64,000 nucleotides of DNA from Salinibaculum litoreum (GTDB taxonomy: Archaea > Halobacteriota > Halobacteria > Halobacteriales > Haloarculaceae), in assembly GCA_009789175.1 (NCBI GenBank), contig CP046866.1, positions 1,364,001 through 1,428,000 of the forward strand, given 5' to 3'. The notes under the pieces were generated by a model. The model saw only the letters and a program-made list of their open reading frames with translations. It did no database searches and was not told the DNA's origin. Positions 52,128-60,959 of this stretch are shown piece by piece. The first letter of the stretch is position 1; every line of letters begins with the position of its first letter. The position numbers were made by a program, and so were the translations under genes.

Positions 52128-52418
52128 TCAGTCCAGACGGACCACGACGGTCCCGTCACCCTTCGCGACGACGCTCGTTCCGCTGTACTCGAACCCGACC
52201 CGCAGTGTCCCGGAGTCGCCGGCGTATCGCAGCAACTCATCGAAGGCATCAGCGTCTACGACGCCGTTCAGTGTGTCGAGGTCGGTGGGTCGCTCACCGG
52301 TCGTGGCGGCCACGGCCTCGACAACCGCCATGCTCGGCCTCGTCGACTCCCACTCGTAGGTCTGTCGTACTTCCCCAGCATCTGGAACGCGGTCTATCGC
52401 CCGGTCCTCATCTCCCAT
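52128..52418 (-). CDS. HalOD1-domain protein
   Basis: A 96-residue protein matching the halobacterial output domain 1: TRPSMAVVEAVAATTGERPTDLDTLN, VVDADAFDELL and VGFEYSGTSVVAKGDGTVVV. HalOD1 is a presumed signal-output domain fused to or located near sensory regulators in haloarchaea; its partner is not known. ATG 52418 is preferred. A low-GC spacer of ~190 bp follows on its upstream side. Confidence 0.82.
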   Translation of the reverse strand: MGDEDRAIDRVPDAGEVRQTYEWESTRPSMAVVEAVAATTGERPTDLDTLNGVVDADAFDELLRYAGDSGTLRVGFEYSGTSVVAKGDGTVVVRLD

Positions 52419-52607
52419 TCTGTCTAGGAATAATAACCCAACAATGATAATTTTATTGTTGAGTTCACGTTCGGAAACCGGTTTTTCCACGACACTCAAT
52501 CAACGGTAACCACGTGCCGGTTCGACGGCCACAGTCGGAAGGTCCGACAGAATCGGGAGGAGACAGAGTCGACGGCGTGACACTATCGAGAGGGCGTCAG
52601 ATTGTCG

Positions 52608-54107
52608 CTACCCCTCCGAGAGAAGGGACTGCAGTGACGGTCCGATGGGTGCTGGGAGTTCGCCCACAGCCATGCGGAGTTCGTCCATGTCGAGAGCACC
52701 CGTGAAGACGGCGACAGCAGTGTAAACGAGGGCTCCGGCGACGGGAACTGTCGCGAGTGCAACGAGGTCGGAGGGTATCAGCGGTTCGCCGAGGATGATG
52801 GCGCCGCCGCCGACGACGACGGTGACCAACACGGCCACCGGGCGCACGTCGCTCAGCGGGTCGTACCCGAACCACCGGGCACAGGCAGCGTGGAACAGGA
52901 ACATCGACCCGTAGCCGAGACTCGTCGCCATCGCCGCGCCGATAATGCCGAAGACGGGGATGAACAGGGCGTTACAGATGACGTTGAGAAGCGCCGAGAT
53001 GCCGGTCGCACCGATGACCGGAGCCAGCCGACCGGTCCCCTGATTGATGGCAAACAGCGGGCGGGCGAGCGCAAAGCCAAGCACCCCGGGAAGCAGAAGA
53101 ATCAGCGGTTCGATAGCGGGGGTGAACGATTCGCCGAAGTAGATGGGAACGAACCGGTCGGCCAGCGCAAAGATGCCACAGCCCATCAGGACTGTCAGCA
53201 ACAGGATGTACCGCGTCACACGGGAAGCCAGTTCGGTGATGCGGTCCACCCTGTCGTTGGACCACAGTTCCGAGGCAGAGTGCAACAGCAGCGACTGGAG
53301 GGTCAGGGGCACGAACCAGAGATACTCGGCGAGGGCGAGCGCGGCCTTGTAGTGGCCGGCCTGGCTGTCCCCGGCCAGCAACCGGACCATCACGACATCG
53401 ACGTGAAACAGCGACATCATCAGCAACACCAGCACGATGTTCAACACGTTGAACGAGAGGAGTTCACGCCGCGGGGCGCTCCGGTCGAGCAAGGCGTCCC
53501 GGAGGGAGACGCGCTTTCGGACAAAAGCAAATCCGATGATTGCGACGACGGCTGCAGAGATAACGTTTGCAGCCAGGAAGGCCGCGACACCGTACCCTAT
53601 CACGGCGAGTCCGAGCCCGAGACCCAGCCAGGTGAACTTCCCGACGACACGAAGGGGTTCGGAATACCGCTCCATCCCCAATCCCATCAGCGTCCGCCGG
53701 GTAAACGACCGCAGCTGGGCAGTAACGACGAACACGGCGAGCAGATAGAAGTAAGCGACGTACCCGGTGCCGAGTCGGGTGACGACTCCTGTCGCGGCGA
53801 CCAGTGCAACGCCGACTGCACCAACCCCGGCCAGGACGAGTGCCAGTCGCAAGTAGAAGCCGACGACTGCCTGTTTCCAGTCGGGGTCGGCACGTTCTTC
53901 GGCGACGAACTTCTGGACGCCCTCTGTCACCCCGGAGCTTACCAGAATCATCAGCAGCGAGAACGTCGATATCAGGAAGGCGTAGTCACCGTAGCCGTCC
54001 GAGCCGAGGATGCGGACGACCACCGGCAACGAGAGGATACTGACGACTGAGGTGACGACTTTCACACTGAACATCGAGAGGAACGCACGGCTGATGCTCC
54101 GGTCCAT
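52608..54107 (-). CDS. Polysaccharide/lipid-linked glycan flippase (MOP superfamily, Wzx-like)
   Basis: A 499-residue protein with about 12-14 membrane helices along its whole length, starting MDRSISRAFLSMFSVKV and with LPVVVRILGSDGYGDYAFL, a typical N-terminal Wzx/PST pattern. It should move a lipid-linked oligosaccharide from the inner to the outer face of the membrane. It follows the GT2 gene by 3 bp on the same strand, so the two are likely co-transcribed from the promoter near 55155. Confidence 0.9.
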   Translation of the reverse strand: MDRSISRAFLSMFSVKVVTSVVSILSLPVVVRILGSDGYGDYAFLISTFSLLMILVSSGVTEGVQKFVAEERADPDWKQAVVGFYLRLALVLAGVGAVGVALVAATGVVTRLGTGYVAYFYLLAVFVVTAQLRSFTRRTLMGLGMERYSEPLRVVGKFTWLGLGLGLAVIGYGVAAFLAANVISAAVVAIIGFAFVRKRVSLRDALLDRSAPRRELLSFNVLNIVLVLLMMSLFHVDVVMVRLLAGDSQAGHYKAALALAEYLWFVPLTLQSLLLHSASELWSNDRVDRITELASRVTRYILLLTVLMGCGIFALADRFVPIYFGESFTPAIEPLILLLPGVLGFALARPLFAINQGTGRLAPVIGATGISALLNVICNALFIPVFGIIGAAMATSLGYGSMFLFHAACARWFGYDPLSDVRPVAVLVTVVVGGGAIILGEPLIPSDLVALATVPVAGALVYTAVAVFTGALDMDELRMAVGELPAPIGPSLQSLLSEG

Positions 54108-54110
54108 CAG

Positions 54111-55124
54111 TCACCCCCCATCAGTCGGAACGCGGTGTGGCTCCTCCGGACGCGGGCCGACCTGCTCGACGACGCCCATGGGGAACTCCCCGGATTCCGG
54201 GTGGTCGCCGAGCAGTCCCAGGGCGATACCGGCATAGACCAGCGGAAAGGCCGTCAGCTTGGTCGCCACGGCGACGGGGTCCTTATAGGCGGCAGCGGCA
54301 ACGAACAGACCGAGCGAGGCGACAACCCACGCGAGTGTCATCAGACCGCCGCCCAGTGTGGCCAGCACGCCGACACCCAGCCAGCACAGCCCAACCACGT
54401 ACAGGCGGGCACGGGAGAGTATTTTCCACAGCATTCTGGGCCGGGTGAGTGCCTTTCGGAACACCTCGCCCCAGCCGTAGTAGTAACCGTTGCGCCAGCG
54501 GCGGAGTCGCTCGGTCGTCCCGGACGGGCGTGGATGGCTGGCCACGACCATCGGGAGTCGTACGAGCCTGTCTCCCGCTGCCGTGAAGCGATAGCCCAGT
54601 TCGACATCTTCGAGCGCGTTCAGGTGTGGGTCGAACCCCCCGACCGCCTCGAATGGCTCGCGGTCATAGAGTGCCACACCTCTGAGATACCCCGTTTCCG
54701 TCGGGCGAAGAGTCTCCAGACTATTCAGATAGCCGTCGACGCCGGCGACATCCGGATTGCCGTCGAGGAACTCCGTCGCGATAGGCAGCCACCCGGACGT
54801 CAGCGTCATGTCGCCGTCGACGAACAGAATCGCCTCTCCGTCTGAAAATTTCGCTCCGACGTACCGGCCCGCACTCGGGGTACAGAAGTCGTCGTCGGTA
54901 ATCCGGTACACCGTCACCGGAAAGGCCAGCGCTCGCTGGACGGTGTCGTCAGTGGAGTTCGAGTCGACGACGATGACCTCGAAGTCATCAACTGCACCAC
55001 AACAGTCAAACACCGACTCCAGACACGACCCGATGTGTGCGCCCTCGTTGTACGTGACGACGACCACCGACAGGGTCGGTCTCTCGTCCTCGGCCCGGTC
55101 AACGGCAGAGCGTTCCGTGCCCAT
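54111..55124 (-). CDS. GT2-family glycosyltransferase
   Basis: A 337-residue GT-A glycosyltransferase. The nucleotide-sugar site is LSVVVVTYNEGAHIGSCLES; VIVVDSNSTDDTVQ and the metal-binding DGD in LFVDGDMTLTSGW follow, with NALEDVELGYRFTA as the acceptor-site ED motif. The C-terminal ~90 residues hold two membrane helices. It pairs with the flippase gene 3 bp downstream and the CATAACAAA sequence about 31-39 bp upstream. Acceptor and sugar unknown. Confidence 0.92.
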   Translation of the reverse strand: MGTERSAVDRAEDERPTLSVVVVTYNEGAHIGSCLESVFDCCGAVDDFEVIVVDSNSTDDTVQRALAFPVTVYRITDDDFCTPSAGRYVGAKFSDGEAILFVDGDMTLTSGWLPIATEFLDGNPDVAGVDGYLNSLETLRPTETGYLRGVALYDREPFEAVGGFDPHLNALEDVELGYRFTAAGDRLVRLPMVVASHPRPSGTTERLRRWRNGYYYGWGEVFRKALTRPRMLWKILSRARLYVVGLCWLGVGVLATLGGGLMTLAWVVASLGLFVAAAAYKDPVAVATKLTAFPLVYAGIALGLLGDHPESGEFPMGVVEQVGPRPEEPHRVPTDGG

Positions 55125-55154
55125 GCAACGTCCGGTCCTTTGCTACTCCCCGAT

Positions 55155-55163
55155 TTTGTTATG
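55155..55163 (-). promoter_or_regulatory. CATAACAAA element upstream of GT2/flippase
   Basis: On the minus strand this reads CATAACAAA, about 31-39 bp before the GT2 start. The same nine bases precede two other glycan transcription units (60937, 62897) and eight of them (ATAACAAA) precede glmS (57307). Confidence 0.45.
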
Positions 55164-55361
55164 GTGCGCGTACGCGTGGAAATATCCAGACGACGTGCCG
55201 GTGGCCGGGGACTCTTGGTCCGTCCTACCAGTTGTGGTGGGTACTCCCGCTCCGGCTGACTGGCTGATATGCAGTCCCGATTCCCGACTCAGGGATAGTC
55301 ACCGACACGTGCTGCCTATATGTCTTGATAAGCGAACACATACTATACAGTTTAGTTGATC

Positions 55362-55376
55362 CGGGGACTGTCCCCG
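55362..55376. promoter_or_regulatory. 15-bp palindrome CGGGGACTGTCCCCG
   Basis: Two 7-bp perfect arms around a single T. It lies 200 bp upstream of the interrupted regulator start, without any coding context, so a protein-binding site is a reasonable guess. Confidence 0.3.
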
Positions 55377-55575
55377 CCGGTAGTAGGGACCCTTTACCAG
55401 GCGTACACCCTGAATACGGGGGTCTGCGGGGTCCAGAAGTTCACCGGAGGAAGACAGAAACCGTCCTTAGAGCGGCGCTGATTGCAGTATCAGTGTCTTT
55501 CTCGACTGAACGATTCTCTTCGTTTAATACCGGCTGTCTCACTGTCCATAGTGACGATAACTACGGAGTGATACA

Positions 55576-55630
55576 ATGGTGGAACAACCCAATACAGCGG
55601 AGTCGTGGCTGGCCACACACAGAGATGAGA
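55576..55630 (+). pseudogene. 5' fragment of HTH regulator, cut by insertion sequence
   Basis: The first 18 codons of a regulator, MVEQPNTAESWLATHRDE, read up to the insertion point. The frame continues without loss of a base at 56751 once the inserted element and one copy of the 8-bp target duplication are removed. See the 3' fragment for the body of the protein. Confidence 0.85.
55623..55630 (+). repeat. Target-site duplication, left copy (AGATGAGA)
   Basis: Eight bases directly repeated at 56743-56750, flanking the insertion sequence on both sides. The 8-bp length fits the ISH1 group of the IS5 family. Confidence 0.85.
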
Positions 55631-55839
55631 TGCACTGTTGAATGGAAGACGGCGCTAGTATTGGAATAATGATATTCAGCTTTCCACCAGTAGCGGTGCT
55701 CTCTCAGCGGATTCTTAGACCGGACGATTCAATTTCAGCCGCCTTGTGCGGTGACCAAAACATCAGTTTCACAAGATACCGCACGAAGTATGAGGTGGAC
55801 GATGGCGACGCCTCTCCTCGATACGTCCAGAGAAGGGGA

Positions 55840-55869
55840 GCAGGCGGCGAGCTCTAACTCGCCGCCTGC
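55840..55869. other. 12-bp hairpin spanning the transposase stop
   Basis: GCAGGCGGCGAG and CTCGCCGCCTGC form a perfect 12-bp stem with a 6-base loop. The transposase stop codon lies in the loop and the last codons lie in one arm, so it may end the transcript or limit translation and transposition. Confidence 0.6.
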
Positions 55870-56669
55870 GTTAGGTTATGTACGATGCACTTGCGCGTGA
55901 GCTCCCGGAATTGGCCGTGCCAACTCCGGGAGCGGATCTCGTCGCCGTCGTCCTTCAACATCGCAAACACCGTCTCGCTCATTGACCGCTGATTGTAGAC
56001 ATCGTCGTCAATTCGAGCGTTGTGAGCTTTCTTGAGCGCGTTTTGCTCGCAGTGTTTGATCACTGGACGCGTTGATGCATCACGACAAGCTTCCCTGAGT
56101 TCGCTCCATGAGTACATCTTGTCCGCCAGCAGTGCCTGCAGGTCTTCGGCGTTTCGCCGAAAGACCTGCAGCCCAATATGGCCGTCATAGGCTTTCTTCG
56201 TCGTGAAATGAGCGTCCATGATGGCCAGTGACTCCGTGTCGACGAGCAGCGTCGTCTTCATGGCATTGAACGAGTAGCCGACACGATTGCGGTAGTGTGA
56301 GCTGGCTTGATCGCGCTGGAAGCCGCTGGCGTCAATCGACGCCGTTCCCGACAGCCCCGCCTGCTCCGCTGACCGGCGGAGCAGGCGGCGCAACTCTTGC
56401 ATCGGAAATTCACCGTCCCACACGCTGAACGACGTGAAGTCAGGCGATTCCTCAAGGTCAAACACGTCGAGGATTCCCGGCATCTCGTTCAGGTAGTCTT
56501 CGAACTGCCGGAGCGGTTTGTTGACCTCCTCTTTGAGCAAGAGTAGCGCGATCTTCGTGGCCTTATCGTACCCGTCGTCGCCGTCGGCGACGGCGGGTAC
56601 GTCTGACTCTTCTACGTGGGTCGTGGCAAACTCGTGAAATGCCTGTGTAAGGTTCCTGAGCCGTCCCAT
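55854..56669 (-). CDS. IS5-family (ISH1-type) transposase
   Basis: A 271-residue DDE transposase starting MGRLRNLTQAFHEFATTHVE. The likely catalytic residues lie in SIDASGFQRD (first Asp), LLADKMYSWSELREAC (second Asp) and NQRSMSETVFAMLK (Glu). Frame and length are intact, so it is probably active or was until recently. It occupies nearly the whole element; ~70 bp on the start side and ~220 bp on the other side are non-coding. Confidence 0.9.
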   Translation of the reverse strand: MGRLRNLTQAFHEFATTHVEESDVPAVADGDDGYDKATKIALLLLKEEVNKPLRQFEDYLNEMPGILDVFDLEESPDFTSFSVWDGEFPMQELRRLLRRSAEQAGLSGTASIDASGFQRDQASSHYRNRVGYSFNAMKTTLLVDTESLAIMDAHFTTKKAYDGHIGLQVFRRNAEDLQALLADKMYSWSELREACRDASTRPVIKHCEQNALKKAHNARIDDDVYNQRSMSETVFAMLKDDGDEIRSRSWHGQFRELTRKCIVHNLTQAAS

Positions 56670-56742
56670 ACCACCAGACGGCGTCCAAATCCCCTGAAAT
56701 CAGCGATACAATCCGCAGAGGGCGTCAGCATTCAACGGAGCA

Positions 56743-56750
56743 AGATGAGA
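56743..56750 (+). repeat. Target-site duplication, right copy (AGATGAGA)
   Basis: Second copy of the 8 bases that precede the insertion sequence at 55623. Removing it with the element rejoins the regulator frame. Confidence 0.85.
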
Positions 56751-57241
56751 TACTGGAGGAGGGCTCAGTTGAGGTAGACGTATTCGTCCGGTCGCTGTCC
56801 CCTCCGCTCGGCGTCCGGAAGCGCCAGGAGCGCCTCCTCAAACAGCTCACGGAGCTGCAGTCCTCGGACGTTATCGACACCTTCCGTGTCAATCTCTGGG
56901 GCGGGGGCGTCTGTCTCTGTGATGTCTGTTCCGGCGTGAGCGTCGCCGAGTCGATGCTCGACAACGTCGCAACCTTTGAGGACTGGGCGGCGGAATACGA
57001 AACCGTCGAATTACCCTTCGAACGCCGAACAGTGGAATCGGAGATGGCCGAGCGGACTGTCAGGGACCTGGAGGTGCCTGCTATCTGCCTCGGTGTCTAC
57101 AGCGACGCCATGCTCTCCGGGGTCTTCCCGTGTACCGTCGCCGGCGAGCAGATTACCGTCACGGACTACGTGGCCACGCTCGCCGAAGAGGGCACGTTCG
57201 AAGCAGTCTCCGAGCAGCCAGACAGTGCCGTCCAGATTTGA
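56751..57241 (+). pseudogene. 3' fragment of haloarchaeal HTH-type regulator
   Basis: About 163 codons that complete the interrupted gene: EVDVFVRSLSPPLGVRKRQE opens the conserved part, then VNLWGGGVCLCDVCSGVS, FEDWAAEYETVELPFERRTV and VYSDAMLSGVFPC. This is the pattern of small haloarchaeal HTH-domain proteins that begin with VRSLSPP-like text. Joined to codons at 55576-55630 it makes a 181-residue protein with no frameshift or stop, so the insertion is recent. A downstream ATG at 56936 could still yield a shorter product lacking the N-terminus. Confidence 0.85.
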
Positions 57242-57306
57242 CACACTCCCTCTCTTATGTGACCAGTACCGCGAGTAACGACTGACTGGCGATTTCCACC
57301 CGACAT

Positions 57307-57314
57307 ATAACAAA
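57307..57314 (+). promoter_or_regulatory. ATAACAAA element upstream of glmS
   Basis: On the plus strand, about 146-153 bp before the GlmS start, within CATATAACAAAGG. It shares eight of nine bases with the CATAACAAA sites before the other glycan genes, in the same orientation relative to its gene. Confidence 0.4.
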
Positions 57315-57459
57315 GGGGAGAACATTGAAAGCGGGGTGACATGCCGCTTCGAATTGCCCCTGAATGTTCCGCCTCCAGGTACACCCCCTCCGGTCACGAC
57401 CGACAGCCAGCCAGCGACAACACTGGTGAGACAGTCAGTGGCCGGGAGGCATGGTGACG

Positions 57460-59277
57460 ATGTGTGGAATCACCGCCTGTGTCGGCCGCGAGCAGACGGC
57501 CGACGACCTTCTGACCGGCCTCCAGAATCTCGAGTATCGCGGCTACGACTCCGCGGGCGTGGCGCTGCAAAACGGTGACGGCGTCACGGTCTGCAAGCGC
57601 GAGGGGGAAGTCTCCTCGCTGTGTGAGGCACTCTCCACGACGCAGGCCGGCGGTGACATCGGCATCGGCCACACCCGCTGGAGCACGCACGGGCCCCCGT
57701 CGGACGCGAACGCGCACCCACACACGGACTGTACGGGACAGGTGGCAGTCGTCCACAACGGCATCATCGAGAACCACGGCGACCTCCGCTCGGAGTTGAC
57801 TGCCCGCGGCCACAAACTCACGAGCGAGACCGACACGGAGGTCGTCCCGCACCTCCTCGCCGAGTACCTGGCCGAGACGGACTCCACGATTGCAGCGTTT
57901 CGCAAGACCCTGCGCCGGCTGGACGGGAGCTACGCCCTCGCAGTCGTCGTCGAGGGGGAAGACGCGGTCTACGCCGCCCGCGCCGGGTCCCCACTCGTGT
58001 TGGGTATCGGCGAGGACTCGCATTTCCTCTCCAGTGACGTGCCCGCGTTCCTGGAGTTCACCGACCGCGTCATCTACCTCGAAGACAGCGACGTGGCTGT
58101 GGTCCGTGATGACGGCTACGAGATTACCGACCTGGCAGGCGACTCCGTCGACCGCTCGGAGACGACCGTCGACTGGGTGCCCGAGGACGCACGGAAAGGC
58201 GAACACGACCACTTCATGCACAAGGAGATTCACGAGCAACCGACGGCGCTCCGACAGGCGGTCCGGGGGCGTGTCGACCCCGACGCCGGCGACGTCTCAC
58301 TCGACGAGTTCGGTGTCGACTCCTTCGCGGGCGTCGAGGATGTCCAGTTCGTCGCCTGTGGGACTTCCTATCACGCTGCACTCTACGGCGCCCAGTTGCT
58401 CACCGACAGGGGTATCCGGGCAACGGCACATCTGGCCAGCGAGTTCGTAGTCAATCCCCCGCCTGCGACCGAGGGAACGCTCGTCGTCGGCGTCACGCAA
58501 AGCGGTGAGACGGCGGATACGCTGGCGGCGCTCCGGGATGCAGCAAGTCGAGATGTCCGGACGCTTGCCGTGACAAACGTCGTCAGCTCGACCGCTGCAC
58601 GCGAGTGTGACGACGCGCTGTTCATCAGAGCCGGTCCGGAAATCGGCGTCGCGGCGACCAAGACGTTCTCCTCACAGGTCGTGACGCTTGCCTGTCTCGG
58701 GACGCTACTGTCGGAGAGCATCACAGACAGGAAGGGACGGGCGGAGGAGGACAACCTCTACACTGCGTTGCACGCGCTCCCGGACGCGGTCGACACCATC
58801 CTCGGACAGACGGCGACCCCGAACGTCGCCCGCCGCTTCCGAGAGAGCGAGTCACACTTCTTCATCGGCCGGCACACCGCCCACGCCGTGGCGCTCGAAG
58901 GCGCACTCAAACTCAAGGAGATATCCTACGAACACGCGGAGGGGTTCCCCGCGGGCGAGTTGAAACACGGTCCGCTGGCACTCGTCACCGAGCGCACCCC
59001 TGTCTTCGCCATTGCCACCGGCCGCAACGACGAGAAGCTCAGGAGCAACGTCGAGGAGGTGCGAGCGCGGTCGGCACCGGTCATCGCCGTCGCGAGTCCC
59101 GAGTCACCGGTAGCCGACGTGGCCGACGAAGTACTCGCCATCCCGGAAACCCATCCCGATTTGGCGGGCATTCTCGCGAACGTCCAGCTACAGCTGTACT
59201 CCTATCACGTGGCTGCCCTGCTGGACCGCCCGATAGACAAACCGCGCAACCTCGCGAAAAGCGTCACCGTCGAGTGA
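57460..59277 (+). CDS. glmS: Glutamine-fructose-6-phosphate aminotransferase (isomerizing)
   Basis: Makes glucosamine-6-phosphate from fructose-6-phosphate and glutamine, the entry to amino sugars. It has 605 residues: an N-terminal glutaminase domain starting MCGITACVG, where Cys becomes the nucleophile after Met removal, with LEYRGYDSAGVAL and HTRWSTHG, and two SIS domains with GTSYHAALYGAQL, TQSGETADTLAALR and the C-terminal LAKSVTVE. The in-frame ATG at 57451 would add VTM before the catalytic cysteine and is unlikely. Same neighbourhood as the glycosyltransferases. Confidence 0.97.
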   Translation: MCGITACVGREQTADDLLTGLQNLEYRGYDSAGVALQNGDGVTVCKREGEVSSLCEALSTTQAGGDIGIGHTRWSTHGPPSDANAHPHTDCTGQVAVVHNGIIENHGDLRSELTARGHKLTSETDTEVVPHLLAEYLAETDSTIAAFRKTLRRLDGSYALAVVVEGEDAVYAARAGSPLVLGIGEDSHFLSSDVPAFLEFTDRVIYLEDSDVAVVRDDGYEITDLAGDSVDRSETTVDWVPEDARKGEHDHFMHKEIHEQPTALRQAVRGRVDPDAGDVSLDEFGVDSFAGVEDVQFVACGTSYHAALYGAQLLTDRGIRATAHLASEFVVNPPPATEGTLVVGVTQSGETADTLAALRDAASRDVRTLAVTNVVSSTAARECDDALFIRAGPEIGVAATKTFSSQVVTLACLGTLLSESITDRKGRAEEDNLYTALHALPDAVDTILGQTATPNVARRFRESESHFFIGRHTAHAVALEGALKLKEISYEHAEGFPAGELKHGPLALVTERTPVFAIATGRNDEKLRSNVEEVRARSAPVIAVASPESPVADVADEVLAIPETHPDLAGILANVQLQLYSYHVAALLDRPIDKPRNLAKSVTVE

Positions 59278-59426
59278 GCCCCGGCTGTAATGGGACTGGC
59301 GCTCCCCCGAATCGACGGACCGGGTCGGGGTAATTCGTTCCTACCGTTTGTCAGGGGTGACCCCAACAGAATGAGGCGGGTGCGACCGAAATCGGCGAGC
59401 AGACAGCGAGATACCCAGACCCGTCC

Positions 59427-59684
59427 TCACCGGTTATCGTCCAGCGAGCAGAGGTCACCCCGCTCGGCCAGGACGAACGCTTCATCACGCAACAGTTCTT
59501 CGCTCTCAGGGAGAAAGACGACCTGGTCACTGTCACGGGATATCGTCAGGAGTTCCCAGTCCCTGAGTTCGTAGTCGAGATGCCGCCGCGGGTCGGGGTC
59601 CGTCGGAACGTCCGACCACTCCGTGTCGGCTAGTCTATTACTACTCAGGAGTGTCCGGTCACTCTCCCGGTCGTCGCTACTCAT
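59427..59684 (-). CDS. Conserved haloarchaeal small acidic protein
   Basis: An 85-residue acidic protein of unknown function, MSSDDRESDRTLLSSNRL then TDPDPRRHLDYELRDWELLT and VVFLPESEELLRDEAFVL. No membrane segment or cysteine pair. The ATG at 59684 is used; the longer frame to 59879 has Cys/His-rich low-quality text. It lies between glmS and the second GT2 gene. Confidence 0.68.
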   Translation of the reverse strand: MSSDDRESDRTLLSSNRLADTEWSDVPTDPDPRRHLDYELRDWELLTISRDSDQVVFLPESEELLRDEAFVLAERGDLCSLDDNR

Positions 59685-59929
59685 CCTCGTCCACCCCGCA
59701 CCGTGACAGCAGTCTATGTGCCTCTGACATTCTTTCTCCGTGGAACCGACAACCGAGTAGTACGCACCTACTGAGAAAAGGGTTTCCGCGGTTTTGTCAC
59801 GTTTACGTGTCGAGTGGCTACTGGATACTTGCGTGTTGTCCTGGCAACCCGAGGGAGAAATCGGCCATTTTGTCGTCAAAAATGGTTGTTAGAGCTGTAT
59901 TTGGTACAAGTTACCAGACACACTAGCCG

Positions 59930-60892
59930 TTATTCGACGCCTTCGGGGTCGGGGTCGATGCGGACAGTCCCCGAGGCATCGTGATCGTAGTCCAGTCCGA
60001 GACCGGCAAGACCGCCGAGCAATCCGACGAGCAGCGACCCCGACACGAGCGAGGAGTCCCCAGCGAGAGTTGCCGAGACCACGCCGGTGACGAGCATCGT
60101 CGCTGCGAGCAAATACGCGACTGCGACGCCGCGACCCGGTCCGTCGGTCAGTTGCTGTCGGAGACGCCAGCCGAAGTTCCGAAGCAACATCAGCGATACC
60201 CGAGGGACGTATTCCAGATAGGAGATGTGACTCGTCTCCTCGCCGTACTCGGCGGGTATCCGAACGTCCGCGACTCGCTGCCCACTGACGTGGAGTTTCA
60301 CCAGCAGGTCGTTGCAGTAACCGTAGTATTCGTACATGTCGGCAAGCGGGATGGCCGACAGTGCCTCCGTACTGATGGCGGTGTAGCCGTTCTGGGGGTC
60401 GCCGACCGACCAGTAGCCCGAGGCGACTTTCGTCAACAGCGTCAGGACGACGTTGCCAAAGAGCCGGAATCGCGGCATCGATTCCCTGTCTTCCGGGCGG
60501 ACCAGTCGATTACCCTTCGCGTAGTCGGCCCGCCCCTCGGCAATGGGGTCCAGAAGTAACGGGAGTTTCTCGGGGTCCATCTGCCCGTCCCCGCCCATCA
60601 CCGTCACGATGTCGAGGTCATCGGTCAGCGCACGCCTGTAACCTGTCTTGATGGCGGCTCCGACGCCCTTGTTCGTCCGGTGGCGGATGGTGATAACAGG
60701 GGTCCCCTTCGAGGTGGCCCCGTTGATGTCGTCCGCGACGCGTCGCATCTCCGCCCAGGTGTCGTCGGTCGAGCCATCGTCGACGACGTAGACCCGGTCG
60801 ACGTATTGCGGGAGCGTTCTAACGACCTCACCCACGTGGTCCTGTTCGTTGTAACACGGTACGACGACGCCGATTGTGTGTCCACGATACAT
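59930..60892 (-). CDS. GT2-family glycosyltransferase, dolichyl-phosphate sugar synthase-like
   Basis: A 320-residue enzyme. The GT-A half is TIGVVVPCYNEQDHVGEVV, VYVVDDGSTDDTWAEM, TNKGVGAAIKTGYRRAL and the metal-binding Asp in VTVMGGDGQMDPEKL; GDPQNGYTAI then marks the acceptor loop. The C-terminal ~70 residues contain two membrane helices. This architecture is that of dolichol-phosphate mannosyl/glucosyltransferase-like enzymes such as those starting N-glycans. Own promoter motif CATAACAAA about 45-53 bp upstream. Confidence 0.92.
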   Translation of the reverse strand: MYRGHTIGVVVPCYNEQDHVGEVVRTLPQYVDRVYVVDDGSTDDTWAEMRRVADDINGATSKGTPVITIRHRTNKGVGAAIKTGYRRALTDDLDIVTVMGGDGQMDPEKLPLLLDPIAEGRADYAKGNRLVRPEDRESMPRFRLFGNVVLTLLTKVASGYWSVGDPQNGYTAISTEALSAIPLADMYEYYGYCNDLLVKLHVSGQRVADVRIPAEYGEETSHISYLEYVPRVSLMLLRNFGWRLRQQLTDGPGRGVAVAYLLAATMLVTGVVSATLAGDSSLVSGSLLVGLLGGLAGLGLDYDHDASGTVRIDPDPEGVE

Positions 60893-60936
60893 GGTAGAAC
60901 TGACGGTCAGTATCCGACCGAGAGGGCGCGACCCGG

Positions 60937-60945
60937 TTTGTTATG
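60937..60945 (-). promoter_or_regulatory. CATAACAAA element upstream of GT2
   Basis: Minus-strand CATAACAAA lying 45-53 bp before the GT2 start, inside a 67-bp spacer. Identical to the site upstream of the GT2/flippase genes and of the deacetylase gene. Confidence 0.45.
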
Positions 60946-60959
60946 CTGGCGCTACGGTC

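Larger units (their letters stand above)
55125..55575. other. 451-bp intergenic region with a 15-bp palindrome
   Basis: Non-coding between the divergent GT2 gene and the interrupted regulator. It includes the CATAACAAA site, an AT-rich patch with CATACTATACAG near 55338, and a perfect inverted repeat CGGGGAC-T-GTCCCCG (55362-55376). Frames here are short and low in quality and I do not call them. The palindrome may be an operator for the interrupted regulator. Confidence 0.5.
55631..56742 (-). mobile_element. ISH1-like insertion sequence (IS5 family), 1112 bp
   Basis: A complete element. Its imperfect terminal inverted repeats are TGCACTGTTGAATG on the left and, reading inwards, TGCTCCGTTGAATG on the right (12 of 14 match). 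It is flanked by an exact 8-bp duplication, AGATGAGA, and carries one intact transposase gene in reverse orientation. Length, 271-residue transposase and 8-bp duplication agree with the ISH1 group. It has landed after codon 18 of an HTH regulator gene. Confidence 0.92.

Noticed and set aside
52890-54050. 386-codon open frame on the plus strand
   Set aside because: Gln/Asp/His-rich mirror of the flippase gene; not protein-like.
55325-55669. 114-codon frame upstream of the insertion sequence
   Set aside because: Runs across the target duplication into the element and overlaps the real regulator start; composition is not protein-like.
56936-57241. A separate 101-residue gene starting at ATG 56936
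   Set aside because: The reading frame continues upstream with conserved regulator sequence to the insertion point, so this is the tail of the split gene.
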